In this document: positions 6,509 to 15,975 of the stretch, piece after piece
Layout of the letters: each line of letters begins with the position of its first letter
How positions within the stretch are numbered: position 1 is the first letter of the stretch
NCBI GenBank assembly: GCA_964493245.1
Contig: CAZBNB010000009.1
Location: 1 to 64,000 of the forward strand
DNA length: 64,000 nt
From: CAZBNB01 sp964493245
Lineage (GTDB): Bacteria > Pseudomonadota > Gammaproteobacteria > Legionellales > Legionellaceae
Direction of reading: 5' to 3'
Translations under genes and position numbers: made by a program
Notes under the pieces: model-generated
What the model saw: only the letters and a program-made list of their open reading frames with translations
Told to the model about the DNA's origin: nothing
Database searches by the model: none

Positions 6509-9500
6509 ATGCTCAGCTTACAAATAAAACCTATTCAAAGTGGCTCTGGAGCGGGGGAATATTATTTTTCAAAAGATAATTATTATTTTAGTAATGAACT
6601 AAGCACCGCTTGGCAAGGTATTGCTTCAAAGCGATTGAACTTAAACGGTGAAGTCACCCAAGAAAATTTGAAATTGATGTTAAATGGTACTTTGCCAAAT
6701 GGTGAAGTCATTACTAAAAAAAGCGCCAGTGATGAAACAAAACATCGGGGTGGATACGATTTAACGTTTTCTGCGCCAAAATCATTATCCTATCTTGCTT
6801 TAGTGTGTGGGCATACTGAATTCATTGATCTGCATAATAAAGCTGTTACAAAAGTTTTAACGCTTATTGAACTACATGCGGCTGAAGCGAGGAAACAAAC
6901 ATCGGATGGCATGCTTTATGAAAAAACTAAAAATCTAAGTTTTGCGACTATTAATCACGATACAAGCCGAGAAAAAGACCCTCATTTACACACACATGCT
7001 TTGTTGATGAATGCAACCGAGCGTAGTGATGGCAAGTGGCGTGCTTTGGCTTCTGATTATCATCAAAAACATGGCACGATGGAGTGGATTTCTAAAAATA
7101 AAATATTTTTAGGTCTTGTGTATCGCTCGGAAATTGCTATGGGTTTAAAAGAACATGGGTTGGATATTGAATTTACGGGTGATGCACACGGTCTTTTTGA
7201 GATTAAAAACTTCGATAAAAACCTATTAGATCGTTTATCTAAAAGAAGATCTCAAATTGAAAAACAAGTTACTTCGGTCGGGTATTTTTCACAAAAAGCT
7301 TATGACACCGCAACATTGGCTTCTCGTGCACGTAAAGAAATAAATGATCCTAAAGTGCTTCGAGAGTCCTGGATAAATGAGAGCTTATTGTGTTCTGTTG
7401 ATCCTAAAACCTATTTGAATGATCTGAAAAATCAAACAAAAAATGAAATTTCGATGGATGTGAAGCCCTCTAAAGAAGCACATAATATTGTTGATGATGC
7501 AATTTTTCATTTATCAGAGAAAAACTTGCAATTTGAATACAATGATATTCTGGAAGCGAGTCTTTATCTTTCATTAGGTAAACTGGGTTTACAGGATTTA
7601 TTAAGTGCTTTAGATCAAAAAATCGAAGACAAGGTTTTAATTGCGTTAGATAGAGAGAAGCGTCAGTTCACAACCCATGCGCTGATTGAAGAAGAGCGAC
7701 ATTTTATTCAAACCTTAGCTAAAGCAAAACCGCAAAGTAAATCGATCCGTATTGCAAAAAATACCGACGCAGTAGCGTTCCAGCACATCATTAAAGAAGC
7801 GCTTTTTCTTCGGGATTCTATTGTGCGTATCAAAGATGATCATCCAACATCGATTAATGTATTAAAATCTTTTATCGATATCATGCCATCTGATAAAAAT
7901 ATTCGAATTTTAACGCCATCAAGACCTTTAGCAAATAGAATTAATGAGGCGCAAGATAAGCCTAAAACACTGAGACAATGGTTGAATTTCATAAACAAAT
8001 CAGAATTGGCTGAGTCTATTGATCAATTTAATCAAGCGTATGTTCATGATAAAAAATTACCGTTTTTTAATTCAAAAAAAGAACGAGAGGTATTGTTAGT
8101 AGACGATGTGCAACGCATGAGGCCAAGGCAGTTACAGCAATTTCTAGACATTGCAGCACAAAGAAAAGCCAAAGTTGTGTTGATAGAAAGAACATTGGGC
8201 TTACAAAATACGAAAAGCGATGTATCCAATTTATTAGACAAATCAGCGATTAAAACGTTTAAGGTGCATCAAGATATAAAATCATGTGCCACTATTTCAA
8301 TTAATGCTCATCGAAAAGATGAAGACCGTTTGTTAATCACGGCTAAAGAATATGCGGAATCTGGTTTTCAAACATTGATATTAACAGCATCAAACAAAGA
8401 AGCTATGATTGTCAATCAGCAGGTTCGTGAGCGGCTAAAAGCAGATGGCACTTTATCTAAAAATGATATTTTGGTTAAAACATTACAGCCTTTGTTTTTA
8501 ACTGACAGTGAAAGGAAACAGATACAACACTACAAAGCAGGATGGGTGATTGCCAAACAACGCGGTCAATTTGAAAAACGGTTTTGGACCATCGTGTCAG
8601 TTGATCACGAAAAAAAACAGCTTGCTGTGCGTGATAAATTAGGATTTCGCACAACACTTTCTTTGCAAAACATACAGAAAAATACAAGTATTTACGAGTT
8701 GCGTGATTTAGCTGTGAGCAAGGGAGATAAGCTATATACCACAGCAAATATCGAAGGTTTAAGGCAGGGACGTTCTGTCGAGGTTCAATCCATTTCATCT
8801 TATGGTATTCGTCTACGTGATTCAAAGCGTTCCTATTTGTTAGAGCTCAATAAATATGATTTTATGCCGTTCAATTATGCTTATGCAAAAAGCATTCATC
8901 AGCATGATAAAAAAAGATATGAGCATATTATTTTAAGCATGCCAGCTTATGCATTGAGAAAAAACGTCTTATCTGTCGTGACGACAAGTGCTGAAAAGTC
9001 AGTGCATATTTTAACGGATGATGCCCAAAGAGCGCAGCATATATTTAATCGTCTGCAGTTAGGCACAACGGCGATTGATTTAGCAATCAATTCTGTGGCA
9101 TCGGAAAAAAATGAGGGGCATTGGCAAACCTCCTTAGATCAAGCTATTTTCACTTTAACAAAAGAAAAACCAACGCTTACGCAAAGTCAAAAAGCAATTT
9201 TTTCAGCGATTTCTCAGTTATCTGAACAAGAAACTGTGTTCAGTCGTTTCAATGTGTTTAGCATTGCGTTACAAAAAAACATAAACCATACCAATATCGA
9301 TACGTTGGTTTCAGATATTCATGATTTGATTAAAAAGGGAGATTTAATTGAAATCGGTGATCATTTGTTAACAACTCCTAAAGCAATAAAATTAGAAAAA
9401 GAAATATTAAGCACCGTTGAAAGCGGTAACGCCCAATTTGAGCCTTTATTGTTGCCAGACATTTCTCGAGAGATTTTTAAGAATAAAGGATTGACGGAAG

Positions 9501-12166
9501 GGCAGTATCAATCTTGTCATCTCATCTCGAGTACAAAAAATCAATTTGTCATGATCCAAGGGTATGCTGGAACGGGTAAAACGACAATGATGAGAACGGT
9601 AATTGATGTATTACATGACTCCAGTGATTCAAATATACAAATTTTAGCCGTAGCACCCACTCATCAAGCTGTTCATGAAATAAGGAATCTAGGCATTGAA
9701 GCGCAAACACTAAAACGGTTTTTAATGGATCAATCCCAAGCTTCTACATTAAATAAAGACACGTTGGTGCTTTTAGATGAATCCAGCATGGTTGGTAATC
9801 AAGATTTTTTTGCATTTACGCAACTTGTTCATCAAGGTAATGCTCGGTGTGTGATTTTAGGGGATATTGCACAACACCAAGCGATAGAAAGTGGCAAACC
9901 TACCGCGCTGCTGCTTAAAAGTGGAGTGGTTGATGTAGCTTATATGAGTGACGTTGTACGCCAAACCAATGAACACTATAAAGATGCTGTTTTAGAGTTG
10001 ATTCATGGGGATACCAATCAGGCTTTACATAAAATAGGTCGTTTACCTCTTAATATTATTCAGCGTGATGAATCTCTAGCTTGGATGAAAGCCATCACGC
10101 ATTCGATTGTTGAGATCTATCAAGATGATTCGGCTATACAACAATTTAAGTCAGATTTTTTTGATAAAGTGAAACATAAGAATTTAATTTCAGCAGCGGT
10201 AGATGATTATTTATCACGCACATCGGGAGTTCGAGACAATACGATTATTGTGATTCATGAAAATAAAGCGCGTGAAGAAGCGAATGAGTTGATTCGACAA
10301 GGTTTAATTGAAAAAGGGACATTAGAAAAAGAATCATCTAAGTTTAGTCGATTGATCTCAGCTCGTTTTTCTCAAGAAGAGTTAAAGCAAGTTGAGACTT
10401 ATTGCCAATGTTTAAATGAGAAAAATGAATTTTATTTGAAAAAAGACAAGTCATATTTTCGGTTAGCTAACATGGACGCAACTACAAACAGCATTGAGGT
10501 CATATCTGAGCGAGGCGAGCGATTTTCTTGGTTGCCGGAAAAATTTGATGAAAATTCATTTGTCGAGCTTTTTGTCGCAAAATCCTCACCGTTAGCCATT
10601 GGTGATCAAATTCACTTTAAGAAATCAGATCCAGCACTGGAGCGATATGCTAATCAACCGATGAAAGTGATTCAATTTGACAAAAATGTGGTGACAGTTC
10701 TGGGCAAGCAGGGCGATATACATAAATTGGACAGCGCTACCTTAACAGATGCCCATTGGGATTATAGTTACACGTCTACAAGTTATGCAATTCAAGGCGC
10801 TTCATCGAAATATGTGATTGGCGTTGAAGATACGTATAATCCACAAGTTTCCCATTTTCGTAGTTTCTACATTACGGCAACACGCGGTATATTGCATGCC
10901 ATGATTTATACCGATAGTGGGGAGCGATTAACAAAGCGATTACAAATTGAAAAAGATAAATATTCAGCATTAGAAGAAATCGATGCTTTTCGTAAATCAG
11001 TCTCATCAGAATTTAAAGTGTCTACTCCAACACATTCAGCCTCGCGCTATCAAGAAAAGCGATTAGATGCTGCTGAGGTATGTTCACGCTTAACAGACAA
11101 TGCTGAGTTCGTTGTGGAGGCGATTTTAGGTTCGCCACCGAACGCGAAATTATCATCAAAAAGTGAATATCGATACGGCAACAAAGGAAGCTTGTCTGTT
11201 TCAATGCAAGGCGAATACCGTGGAACTTGGTTTGATTTTGAAACTGGAGAAAAGGGTAATCTACTGCACTTGATAGAGCGTACTTTTCAGTTAGATTTTA
11301 AAGCAGCGCTTAATTTTGCAGCCAATTTAATGGGCCAAGATATTTCTAAATCTCATCAGCATAGAGTTCAACCAAAACCAAAAACTGAGAAAACAAAAGA
11401 GACTCATACAAAAGATTATGCGGAAAAACTTGTGCGTGAGGCGTATCCCATTGATGGGACATTGGTAGAAAAATATCTTAAAGAGCATCGAGGGATTATC
11501 AATCCAAGTAGTCCAAATATTCTTTTTCATCCAAGAGTATACAGTCGAGAGGACGGCAATAATCGGTATTTTCCCGCACTATTGGCAGTTGCAAGAAACA
11601 AGGCCAACCAAGTCCAAGCTGTTCAGGCCATTTATTTGGATACCGATACAGCGAAAAAAGCCGCGTGTGATGTGACGAAACGAACTTTTTCTTCCATTTC
11701 AGGTGGTGCTGTGATTATTGAAGTAGGGAAGCAAGCAGATTCTGTGACGTATCTTGCAGAGGGTGTTGAAACAGCGTTTAGTATTCGAGATGCGGTAAAA
11801 AATGAGCGCGTTTTAGCGGTTTTAGGAAAGCAAAATTTTCATTCGGTTGATCCAGCACTGTTAACCAAAAACGTTGTTTTATGCTTGGATAATGATGGCA
11901 AAGATATCAGACAAGACAAAGCGATTCAAAAGGCGATTGATCGATTGCATGAACTAGGAAAGTCTGTCGCAATTGCTTATCCAGGAGCACCAGGTGATTT
12001 CAATGACATTGGTAGATTAAAAGGTGTGCAGGGCGTTCTCAAAGAACTGTCTTATGCGCAATTACTTTCTTCAAATGAAAAACCACGTGATTTTCAAAAT
12101 CAACATGAACAAAGGAAAAATGTCTCAGAAAAAAATCGTTATTTGGATATAGAGCGAGAGCTTTAA
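6509..12166 (+). CDS. traI: TraI, MobF relaxase-helicase with TOPRIM-like C-terminal domain
   Basis: 1885 residues. The N-terminal TrwC-type relaxase domain has candidate catalytic tyrosines (18/19 and 25/26) and the metal-binding triad in DPHLHTHALLM (His159, 161, 163). A second segment carries a RecD-like helicase: Walker A GYAGTGKTT (~1017), Walker B LVLLDESSM (~1086), and a late motif YTSTSYAIQGASSKYV. The C-terminal ~330 residues add a primase-type module: GTWFDFETGEKGNLLHLIE (~1571), then TOPRIM-like AEGVETAFSIRDA (~1748) and CLDNDGKD. TraI nicks oriT, stays covalently bound to the 5' end and unwinds the transferred strand. GGGAG precedes the ATG. It ends 3 bp from the convergent TraM-like gene. 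Confidence 0.95.
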   Translation: MLSLQIKPIQSGSGAGEYYFSKDNYYFSNELSTAWQGIASKRLNLNGEVTQENLKLMLNGTLPNGEVITKKSASDETKHRGGYDLTFSAPKSLSYLALVCGHTEFIDLHNKAVTKVLTLIELHAAEARKQTSDGMLYEKTKNLSFATINHDTSREKDPHLHTHALLMNATERSDGKWRALASDYHQKHGTMEWISKNKIFLGLVYRSEIAMGLKEHGLDIEFTGDAHGLFEIKNFDKNLLDRLSKRRSQIEKQVTSVGYFSQKAYDTATLASRARKEINDPKVLRESWINESLLCSVDPKTYLNDLKNQTKNEISMDVKPSKEAHNIVDDAIFHLSEKNLQFEYNDILEASLYLSLGKLGLQDLLSALDQKIEDKVLIALDREKRQFTTHALIEEERHFIQTLAKAKPQSKSIRIAKNTDAVAFQHIIKEALFLRDSIVRIKDDHPTSINVLKSFIDIMPSDKNIRILTPSRPLANRINEAQDKPKTLRQWLNFINKSELAESIDQFNQAYVHDKKLPFFNSKKEREVLLVDDVQRMRPRQLQQFLDIAAQRKAKVVLIERTLGLQNTKSDVSNLLDKSAIKTFKVHQDIKSCATISINAHRKDEDRLLITAKEYAESGFQTLILTASNKEAMIVNQQVRERLKADGTLSKNDILVKTLQPLFLTDSERKQIQHYKAGWVIAKQRGQFEKRFWTIVSVDHEKKQLAVRDKLGFRTTLSLQNIQKNTSIYELRDLAVSKGDKLYTTANIEGLRQGRSVEVQSISSYGIRLRDSKRSYLLELNKYDFMPFNYAYAKSIHQHDKKRYEHIILSMPAYALRKNVLSVVTTSAEKSVHILTDDAQRAQHIFNRLQLGTTAIDLAINSVASEKNEGHWQTSLDQAIFTLTKEKPTLTQSQKAIFSAISQLSEQETVFSRFNVFSIALQKNINHTNIDTLVSDIHDLIKKGDLIEIGDHLLTTPKAIKLEKEILSTVESGNAQFEPLLLPDISREIFKNKGLTEGQYQSCHLISSTKNQFVMIQGYAGTGKTTMMRTVIDVLHDSSDSNIQILAVAPTHQAVHEIRNLGIEAQTLKRFLMDQSQASTLNKDTLVLLDESSMVGNQDFFAFTQLVHQGNARCVILGDIAQHQAIESGKPTALLLKSGVVDVAYMSDVVRQTNEHYKDAVLELIHGDTNQALHKIGRLPLNIIQRDESLAWMKAITHSIVEIYQDDSAIQQFKSDFFDKVKHKNLISAAVDDYLSRTSGVRDNTIIVIHENKAREEANELIRQGLIEKGTLEKESSKFSRLISARFSQEELKQVETYCQCLNEKNEFYLKKDKSYFRLANMDATTNSIEVISERGERFSWLPEKFDENSFVELFVAKSSPLAIGDQIHFKKSDPALERYANQPMKVIQFDKNVVTVLGKQGDIHKLDSATLTDAHWDYSYTSTSYAIQGASSKYVIGVEDTYNPQVSHFRSFYITATRGILHAMIYTDSGERLTKRLQIEKDKYSALEEIDAFRKSVSSEFKVSTPTHSASRYQEKRLDAAEVCSRLTDNAEFVVEAILGSPPNAKLSSKSEYRYGNKGSLSVSMQGEYRGTWFDFETGEKGNLLHLIERTFQLDFKAALNFAANLMGQDISKSHQHRVQPKPKTEKTKETHTKDYAEKLVREAYPIDGTLVEKYLKEHRGIINPSSPNILFHPRVYSREDGNNRYFPALLAVARNKANQVQAVQAIYLDTDTAKKAACDVTKRTFSSISGGAVIIEVGKQADSVTYLAEGVETAFSIRDAVKNERVLAVLGKQNFHSVDPALLTKNVVLCLDNDGKDIRQDKAIQKAIDRLHELGKSVAIAYPGAPGDFNDIGRLKGVQGVLKELSYAQLLSSNEKPRDFQNQHEQRKNVSEKNRYLDIEREL

Positions 12167-12169
12167 GCA

Positions 12170-12496
12170 CTATCCACCTTGGACATAATTGTCGACTTTA
12201 ATTCTGATTTCTTCTAGTAATTCCTCTGCATGGTCATAATCTCCGCCGACTTTTTCTTTATCAAAAACGAGGCGTAATGTTTCAGAAGTGATACTTAATA
12301 AACGTAACAAATAATTGGTATGTTTAGATCGAAACGATTCTTCTCGATAATTTTCCTCTTTGGCTGCGTATGATTGCAAGCCTGCTTCAATTAACTCTTT
12401 GATGACTTGGGATTGAGATTTAATGTTTTTTGAGGATTTAATGTGACTAATTTGATCCATCTGTTTTTGAGGTAAGTAACAATAGACTTTTGCCAT
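12170..12496 (-). CDS. TraM-like relaxosome/ribbon-helix-helix DNA-binding protein
   Basis: 108 residues. The start MAKVYCYLPQKQMDQI followed by SQVIKELIEAGLQSY fits a ribbon-helix-helix N-terminus (beta strand, then two helices), and the rest is helical and acidic (DHAEELLEEIRIKVDNYV), suited to oligomerisation. This layout and the MAKV start recall F TraM, which binds oriT and touches TraD. The gene is convergent with traI and reads away from the repeat-rich region at 12.53-12.72 kb that I interpret as oriT, so its own promoter would overlap oriT, as for F traM. Another RHH relaxosome protein or repressor is possible. Confidence 0.6.
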   Translation of the reverse strand: MAKVYCYLPQKQMDQISHIKSSKNIKSQSQVIKELIEAGLQSYAAKEENYREESFRSKHTNYLLRLLSITSETLRLVFDKEKVGGDYDHAEELLEEIRIKVDNYVQGG

Positions 12497-12532
12497 TTTT
12501 ATACTCCGCTTCCGTGATATTTAGATTATATC

Positions 12533-12721
12533 TGGGAGTTGATTCGGTGTGAATCATTAATTATGCCTATAAAAAATGGGTGTGGATTCGGTGTGCGTGT
12601 TGAATTTCTTTTCAAAAAAATAGGTGTGTAACCGGTGTGTGTTTACTCGCAACCTATTGATTTACATCAATAGTGTGGATCCACACCTACAGAAATTCGT
12701 CATTTTCATTTTTTTGAAAAG
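12533..12721. other. probable oriT region
   Basis: Three 19-bp repeats lie at 12533-12551, 12577-12595 and 12621-12639, exactly 44 bp apart, ending in ATTCGGTGTG (twice) or AACCGGTGTG. The middle repeat contains GGGTGTGG (12578-12585), matching the F nic core GGGTGT/GG as I recall it. Further right are inverted repeats CTATTGAT/ATCAATAG (12654-12673), a 14-bp palindrome GTGTGGATCCACAC (12673-12686), and a 13-bp inverted pair CTTTTCAAAAAAA / TTTTTTTGAAAAG (12608-12620 and 12709-12721). Location next to traI and a TraM-like gene supports oriT. Between here and 12,957 I see no convincing gene. Confidence 0.65.
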
Positions 12722-12957
12722 CAAATTTTTACGCAACATATTGAAAAATAATGGTTTTATTAAAATGCAGGTTACTGCGATGGGTGTATGGTTTAAGTTT
12801 TTTCTATCGTTCTTTTCGGGTTTTTATATTGAGATTATTTTGTGGTTTATTTGGTTAATTGTTTTTTATTTGCGCATTGGCATATGCCGTTGCGTGCAGT
12901 GACAAAATTAATTGAAAGGATTTTGAATGATAAAGATGTCGTAAGTTTTAATGATTC

Positions 12958-12974
12958 GGGCGACAAGGTCGCCC
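12958..12974. terminator. GC-rich hairpin 3' of ardA
   Basis: Stem GGGCGAC / GTCGCCC with a 3-nt loop, followed on the plus strand by TGTGTTTT. It sits directly 3' of the ardA stop codon. The T-rich side is on the plus strand, so it may stop rightward transcripts from oriT better than ardA itself; it could act on both. Confidence 0.5.
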
Positions 12975-12980
12975 TGTGTT

Positions 12981-13496
12981 TTAACAATTTGAAAATACGT
13001 GCGTCTCACCGTCTAATTCTAATGAGAAATAATCACTTATAAAAAGATCTCTTTGGAATGCTTCGTAGTCAATATAATGTACTAATGCAGTAGGGATCTC
13101 GAAGCTATAGCAATCATCAAATAATTGGATTGAAAATTCTAGCTCGCTTTTATATGCACCGTAGTATTGATTTGCTATGACTTCTTTGGCTTGCTCAACA
13201 TTGCAATTCAATATTTGCATGACTTCTATTCCAAGAAGGCCTTGTTCGACAATAAACTCTGCCATTTCACAGATGGTTTGTATATCTTCGTATTCATCGA
13301 TTTGGTAGCTACCAAATCCTTCATAATCATGTACAGCCCATTCTTCTGCGCCTGAAATGGGGCTATTAGCTAGCATCGCTTGGATTTCTTGATAAACAAT
13401 ATCTAGGCTTTGTGTTGCATCGATCCAGGCACCAAAAAGAATACCATTATTATAAGAAGCTAAGCAGGCAATATAAATTTTGGGATTATTATTCAT
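12981..13496 (-). CDS. ardA: ArdA antirestriction protein
   Basis: 171 residues matching the ArdA pattern: IYIACLASYNNGILFGAWIDA at the N-terminus, then the family hallmark ISGAEEWAVHDYEGFG, and an acidic composition throughout (many Asp/Glu, few basic residues). ArdA proteins are elongated dimers that mimic bent B-DNA and block type I restriction enzymes, protecting incoming conjugative DNA. Its place just beyond the probable oriT fits expression early in the recipient from the leading region. An inverted repeat TGTCC-TTATT-GGACA lies about 25 bp upstream of the start (13521-13535) and may be an operator. Confidence 0.92.
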   Translation of the reverse strand: MNNNPKIYIACLASYNNGILFGAWIDATQSLDIVYQEIQAMLANSPISGAEEWAVHDYEGFGSYQIDEYEDIQTICEMAEFIVEQGLLGIEVMQILNCNVEQAKEVIANQYYGAYKSELEFSIQLFDDCYSFEIPTALVHYIDYEAFQRDLFISDYFSLELDGETHVFSNC

Positions 13497-13600
13497 TTTT
13501 TGTTCTCCGATTTTATCTATTGTCCTTATTGGACATCTTTATTATCGCAATATTTCATAAAATCTTCAACAAATATCATCAACTTTTTAGATGAAAATAT

Positions 13601-13628
13601 TTGACATATGAGTATAATTCTATAGAAT
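13601..13628 (+). promoter_or_regulatory. predicted promoter for the 13,667-15,975 gene pair
   Basis: TTGACA (13601-13606), 16-nt spacer, TAGAAT (13623-13628). A TATAAT at 13613 is an alternative -10 with a weaker -35. Judged by eye only. Confidence 0.45.
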
Positions 13629-13666
13629 AAAATAAAATGATGATGAAAGTTTAGGAATTGATCCAA

Positions 13667-14503
13667 ATGAAAAGTTTGGTATTTACAGTGAAACGTAATT
13701 TGAAAAAGCCACCCAAAATATATGTTTTATCTTCGGATAAAAAAGTAACCTACGGCTCTTTTTCAGCTGCAAATCCTGAGGAATTTGAAAATTGGTCTGA
13801 GCTTTCCTCTGCACAAAAAATTGAACTTAAACAATACATGCATAATATGAAGGCTATTAGAAATCATTTTGATAAATCGTCCCTCAATGAGCAAGCAGAT
13901 TTTCGCTTAAGGCTGCCTAGTAGCTTTATTCAATGTATTAATGAAATCGATGAGCTTGCACTGAGTCGGGATATTGAACTAGACATTTTTGAGCCAATTA
14001 TTGTCTCAATGATTCAAAAATTAAAAATTGTAACAGCACAACTTCCTGAGCATGAAAAAAAATTAGCGATGGCAGCTTTGGATCGGATTGGATTAGCCGC
14101 GTATGAAAAAATGGATTATAGCCGACAAATACAGTCTATTTTTAATGAGTTGATGTCTTTGCATAATAAAACGGAAAAATTAGGTGCTGTGGCAAAAGCA
14201 CTTTTTAATAAAAATAAAAGCGTGTCACCAAAAACGATAGAGGGTATTGCTGAAGGGACGCTCTCGACCTCACGATGGTTTGTTGCTTGTGCAATAGAGG
14301 TTTTGTTGAAAGAGAGATTGGATTTTATAAAAACCAGCTTATCTACGGATGATTTATTTACACTCTGGGTAAAGCCGCTAGAGAACGTGTCTTATTCAAA
14401 GGAAAATCTACTTTCAAGTGCGCAATTGATTGGTAATTCTGAGTTGACAACCAAATTGCAACGCTCTATTTCGAGCGACACTATAAATGATGAGTTAATG
14501 TGA
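13667..14503 (+). CDS. unrecognised 278-residue protein coupled to the AlbA_2 gene
   Basis: I do not recognise a family. The protein is soluble with no signal peptide or membrane segment. After a basic start (VKRNLKKPPKIYV) come a Trp-containing segment FENWSELSSAQKIELKQYM and long helical stretches. The middle reads SVSPKTIEGIAEGTLSTSRWFVACAIEVLLK. ATG 13667 is used because AGGA lies ten bases before it; a TTG at 13658 is in frame but too close. Its TGA overlaps the ATG of the next gene by one base (TGATG), so the two products are probably made together. Confidence 0.7.
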   Translation: MKSLVFTVKRNLKKPPKIYVLSSDKKVTYGSFSAANPEEFENWSELSSAQKIELKQYMHNMKAIRNHFDKSSLNEQADFRLRLPSSFIQCINEIDELALSRDIELDIFEPIIVSMIQKLKIVTAQLPEHEKKLAMAALDRIGLAAYEKMDYSRQIQSIFNELMSLHNKTEKLGAVAKALFNKNKSVSPKTIEGIAEGTLSTSRWFVACAIEVLLKERLDFIKTSLSTDDLFTLWVKPLENVSYSKENLLSSAQLIGNSELTTKLQRSISSDTINDELM

Positions 14504-15975
14504 TGGACATTGAAAAATTAGCAAAATTACCAGAAAGTAAGACTCTAGAATTTAAAAGAGATACCTCCTCTCTAGAGCCTATTTTAAAAGCGATTGTGTC
14601 TTTTGCAAACACAGCGGGCGGCATTGTTCTGGTTGGTATAGAAGATAGTGGCAATATTATTGGTTTAGCTAATCCTGCCAAAGATCAGGAGAAAATTGCT
14701 AATAGTTTAGCTAACCGTGTGAAACCGCTACTATCACCTGATTTCAGCATTGTTAGTGTTCAAGACAAACAAGTCTTAGTTATTCAAATTGACTATGTAC
14801 CAGCCCCTTATTATTTGATTGAAAAGGGAGAGCAAAACGGCGTTTATGTGCGACTTGGCAATACCAATCGAGAGGTTAGTTATGATGCAGTTTTAGAAAT
14901 GAAACGCGCGGCGCACCAACCTTTTTTTGATAAGGCTCCTTGTGATAATAGTTCTGAAGATAATTTAGATATGGTATTGATTCATTCAATTTTTTCAAAA
15001 CATCATATCGAAATTGATACAGCAAAATTATTGAGTATTGGCATATTAACGTACAAAGGAAGACGTATAGTAGCAACTAATGGTGGCATGATTTTATTTG
15101 GAAAAGCCGAGTTTAGAGAACAATATTTCCCTTTTGCTGAAGTAAGATGCGCGCGATTTGTTGGTACGACACGCGCAGAATTTATTGATCGTCTTGAAAT
15201 TCAAGGTGGTATTTTAGCGGCGATTGATGAAGTGCCAAAATTTATTCGTCGTAATACAAAAATGGCAGGGAAATTTGGCTCAATGAGACGACGCGATATT
15301 CCTGAATACCCTGTGGATGGGATTCGAGAGGCACTGACAAATGCACTTGTGCACGCAAATTATGAAATAGCAGGTACTCGTATTTTTATTGCAATCTATG
15401 AGGATAAATTGGAGATTCAGAATCCAGGTATTATGCCGCCAGGTATGAATATTGACCAATTTAAGGCAGGAGTGAGTCGAGTTCGAAATCCTGTTATTGC
15501 ACGTGTGTTTGGTGAGCTAGATTTAATTGAGGAATGGGGAAGTGGTTATAAAAGAATTAAAGATGCTTGTTCTAAGGGTGGATATCCAGAGCCAGTATGG
15601 GAGGAGCTAGGTACAGCACTCCGTGTGACCTTTTTCCCTCATCAGGATATTACATCTCAACTTGGTGCCTCGGCACTAAGTGGGCACCAAGTGGGCACCA
15701 AGTCGGCATCAAGCCCATCTATAGACAGAGAGGTAGATTTTGTGTCCGCAACTATTAAGTTGGTGCAATTCTGTCAAACACCTAAATCTATTAATGAAAT
15801 GATGGAATTATTGGGTTGGAGTGATCGCACTAAATTTAGAAACCGTTTTGTTTCTCCATTGATACAACAAAAGATTTTGGCGATGACAATTCCAGATAAA
15901 CCAAAGAGCTCAAATCAGAGATATATTACAAAAGCAGAGAAAAAGGTTAAAAATGAAAATGATTATTCCGAATAA
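14503..15975 (+). CDS. AlbA_2-domain / HATPase-type regulator (divergent AAA_4 family)
   Basis: 490 residues. The N-terminus (LPESKTLEFKRDTSSLEPILKAIVSFANTAGG) is the AlbA_2 or divergent AAA_4 domain, with GIVLVGIEDSG and VRLGNTNREVS. A HATPase-like region follows (EALTNALVHANYE, then KLEIQNPGIMPPG, ~270-320). A short linker (~387-405) is encoded by repetitive DNA, and the C-terminus ends in a winged helix-turn-helix-like region (SINEMMELLGWSDRTKFRNRFVSPLI). Such proteins are thought to be nucleic-acid-binding regulators; substrates are poorly known. It is translationally coupled to the unknown upstream gene and overlaps the next gene by 23 nt. Confidence 0.82.
   Translation: MDIEKLAKLPESKTLEFKRDTSSLEPILKAIVSFANTAGGIVLVGIEDSGNIIGLANPAKDQEKIANSLANRVKPLLSPDFSIVSVQDKQVLVIQIDYVPAPYYLIEKGEQNGVYVRLGNTNREVSYDAVLEMKRAAHQPFFDKAPCDNSSEDNLDMVLIHSIFSKHHIEIDTAKLLSIGILTYKGRRIVATNGGMILFGKAEFREQYFPFAEVRCARFVGTTRAEFIDRLEIQGGILAAIDEVPKFIRRNTKMAGKFGSMRRRDIPEYPVDGIREALTNALVHANYEIAGTRIFIAIYEDKLEIQNPGIMPPGMNIDQFKAGVSRVRNPVIARVFGELDLIEEWGSGYKRIKDACSKGGYPEPVWEELGTALRVTFFPHQDITSQLGASALSGHQVGTKSASSPSIDREVDFVSATIKLVQFCQTPKSINEMMELLGWSDRTKFRNRFVSPLIQQKILAMTIPDKPKSSNQRYITKAEKKVKNENDYSE
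15661..15702. repeat. inverted/direct repeat within the AlbA_2 gene linker
   Basis: CTTGGTGCC (15661-15669) is the exact inverse of GGCACCAAG at 15683-15691, which is repeated directly at 15694-15702. It encodes the linker around SGHQVGTKS. Confidence 0.75.

Noticed and set aside
12624..12902. Open frame of 92 codons in the oriT-ardA gap
   Set aside because: It begins inside the phased repeats, is very rich in Phe and Ile from AT-rich DNA, has no ribosome site and looks like chance.
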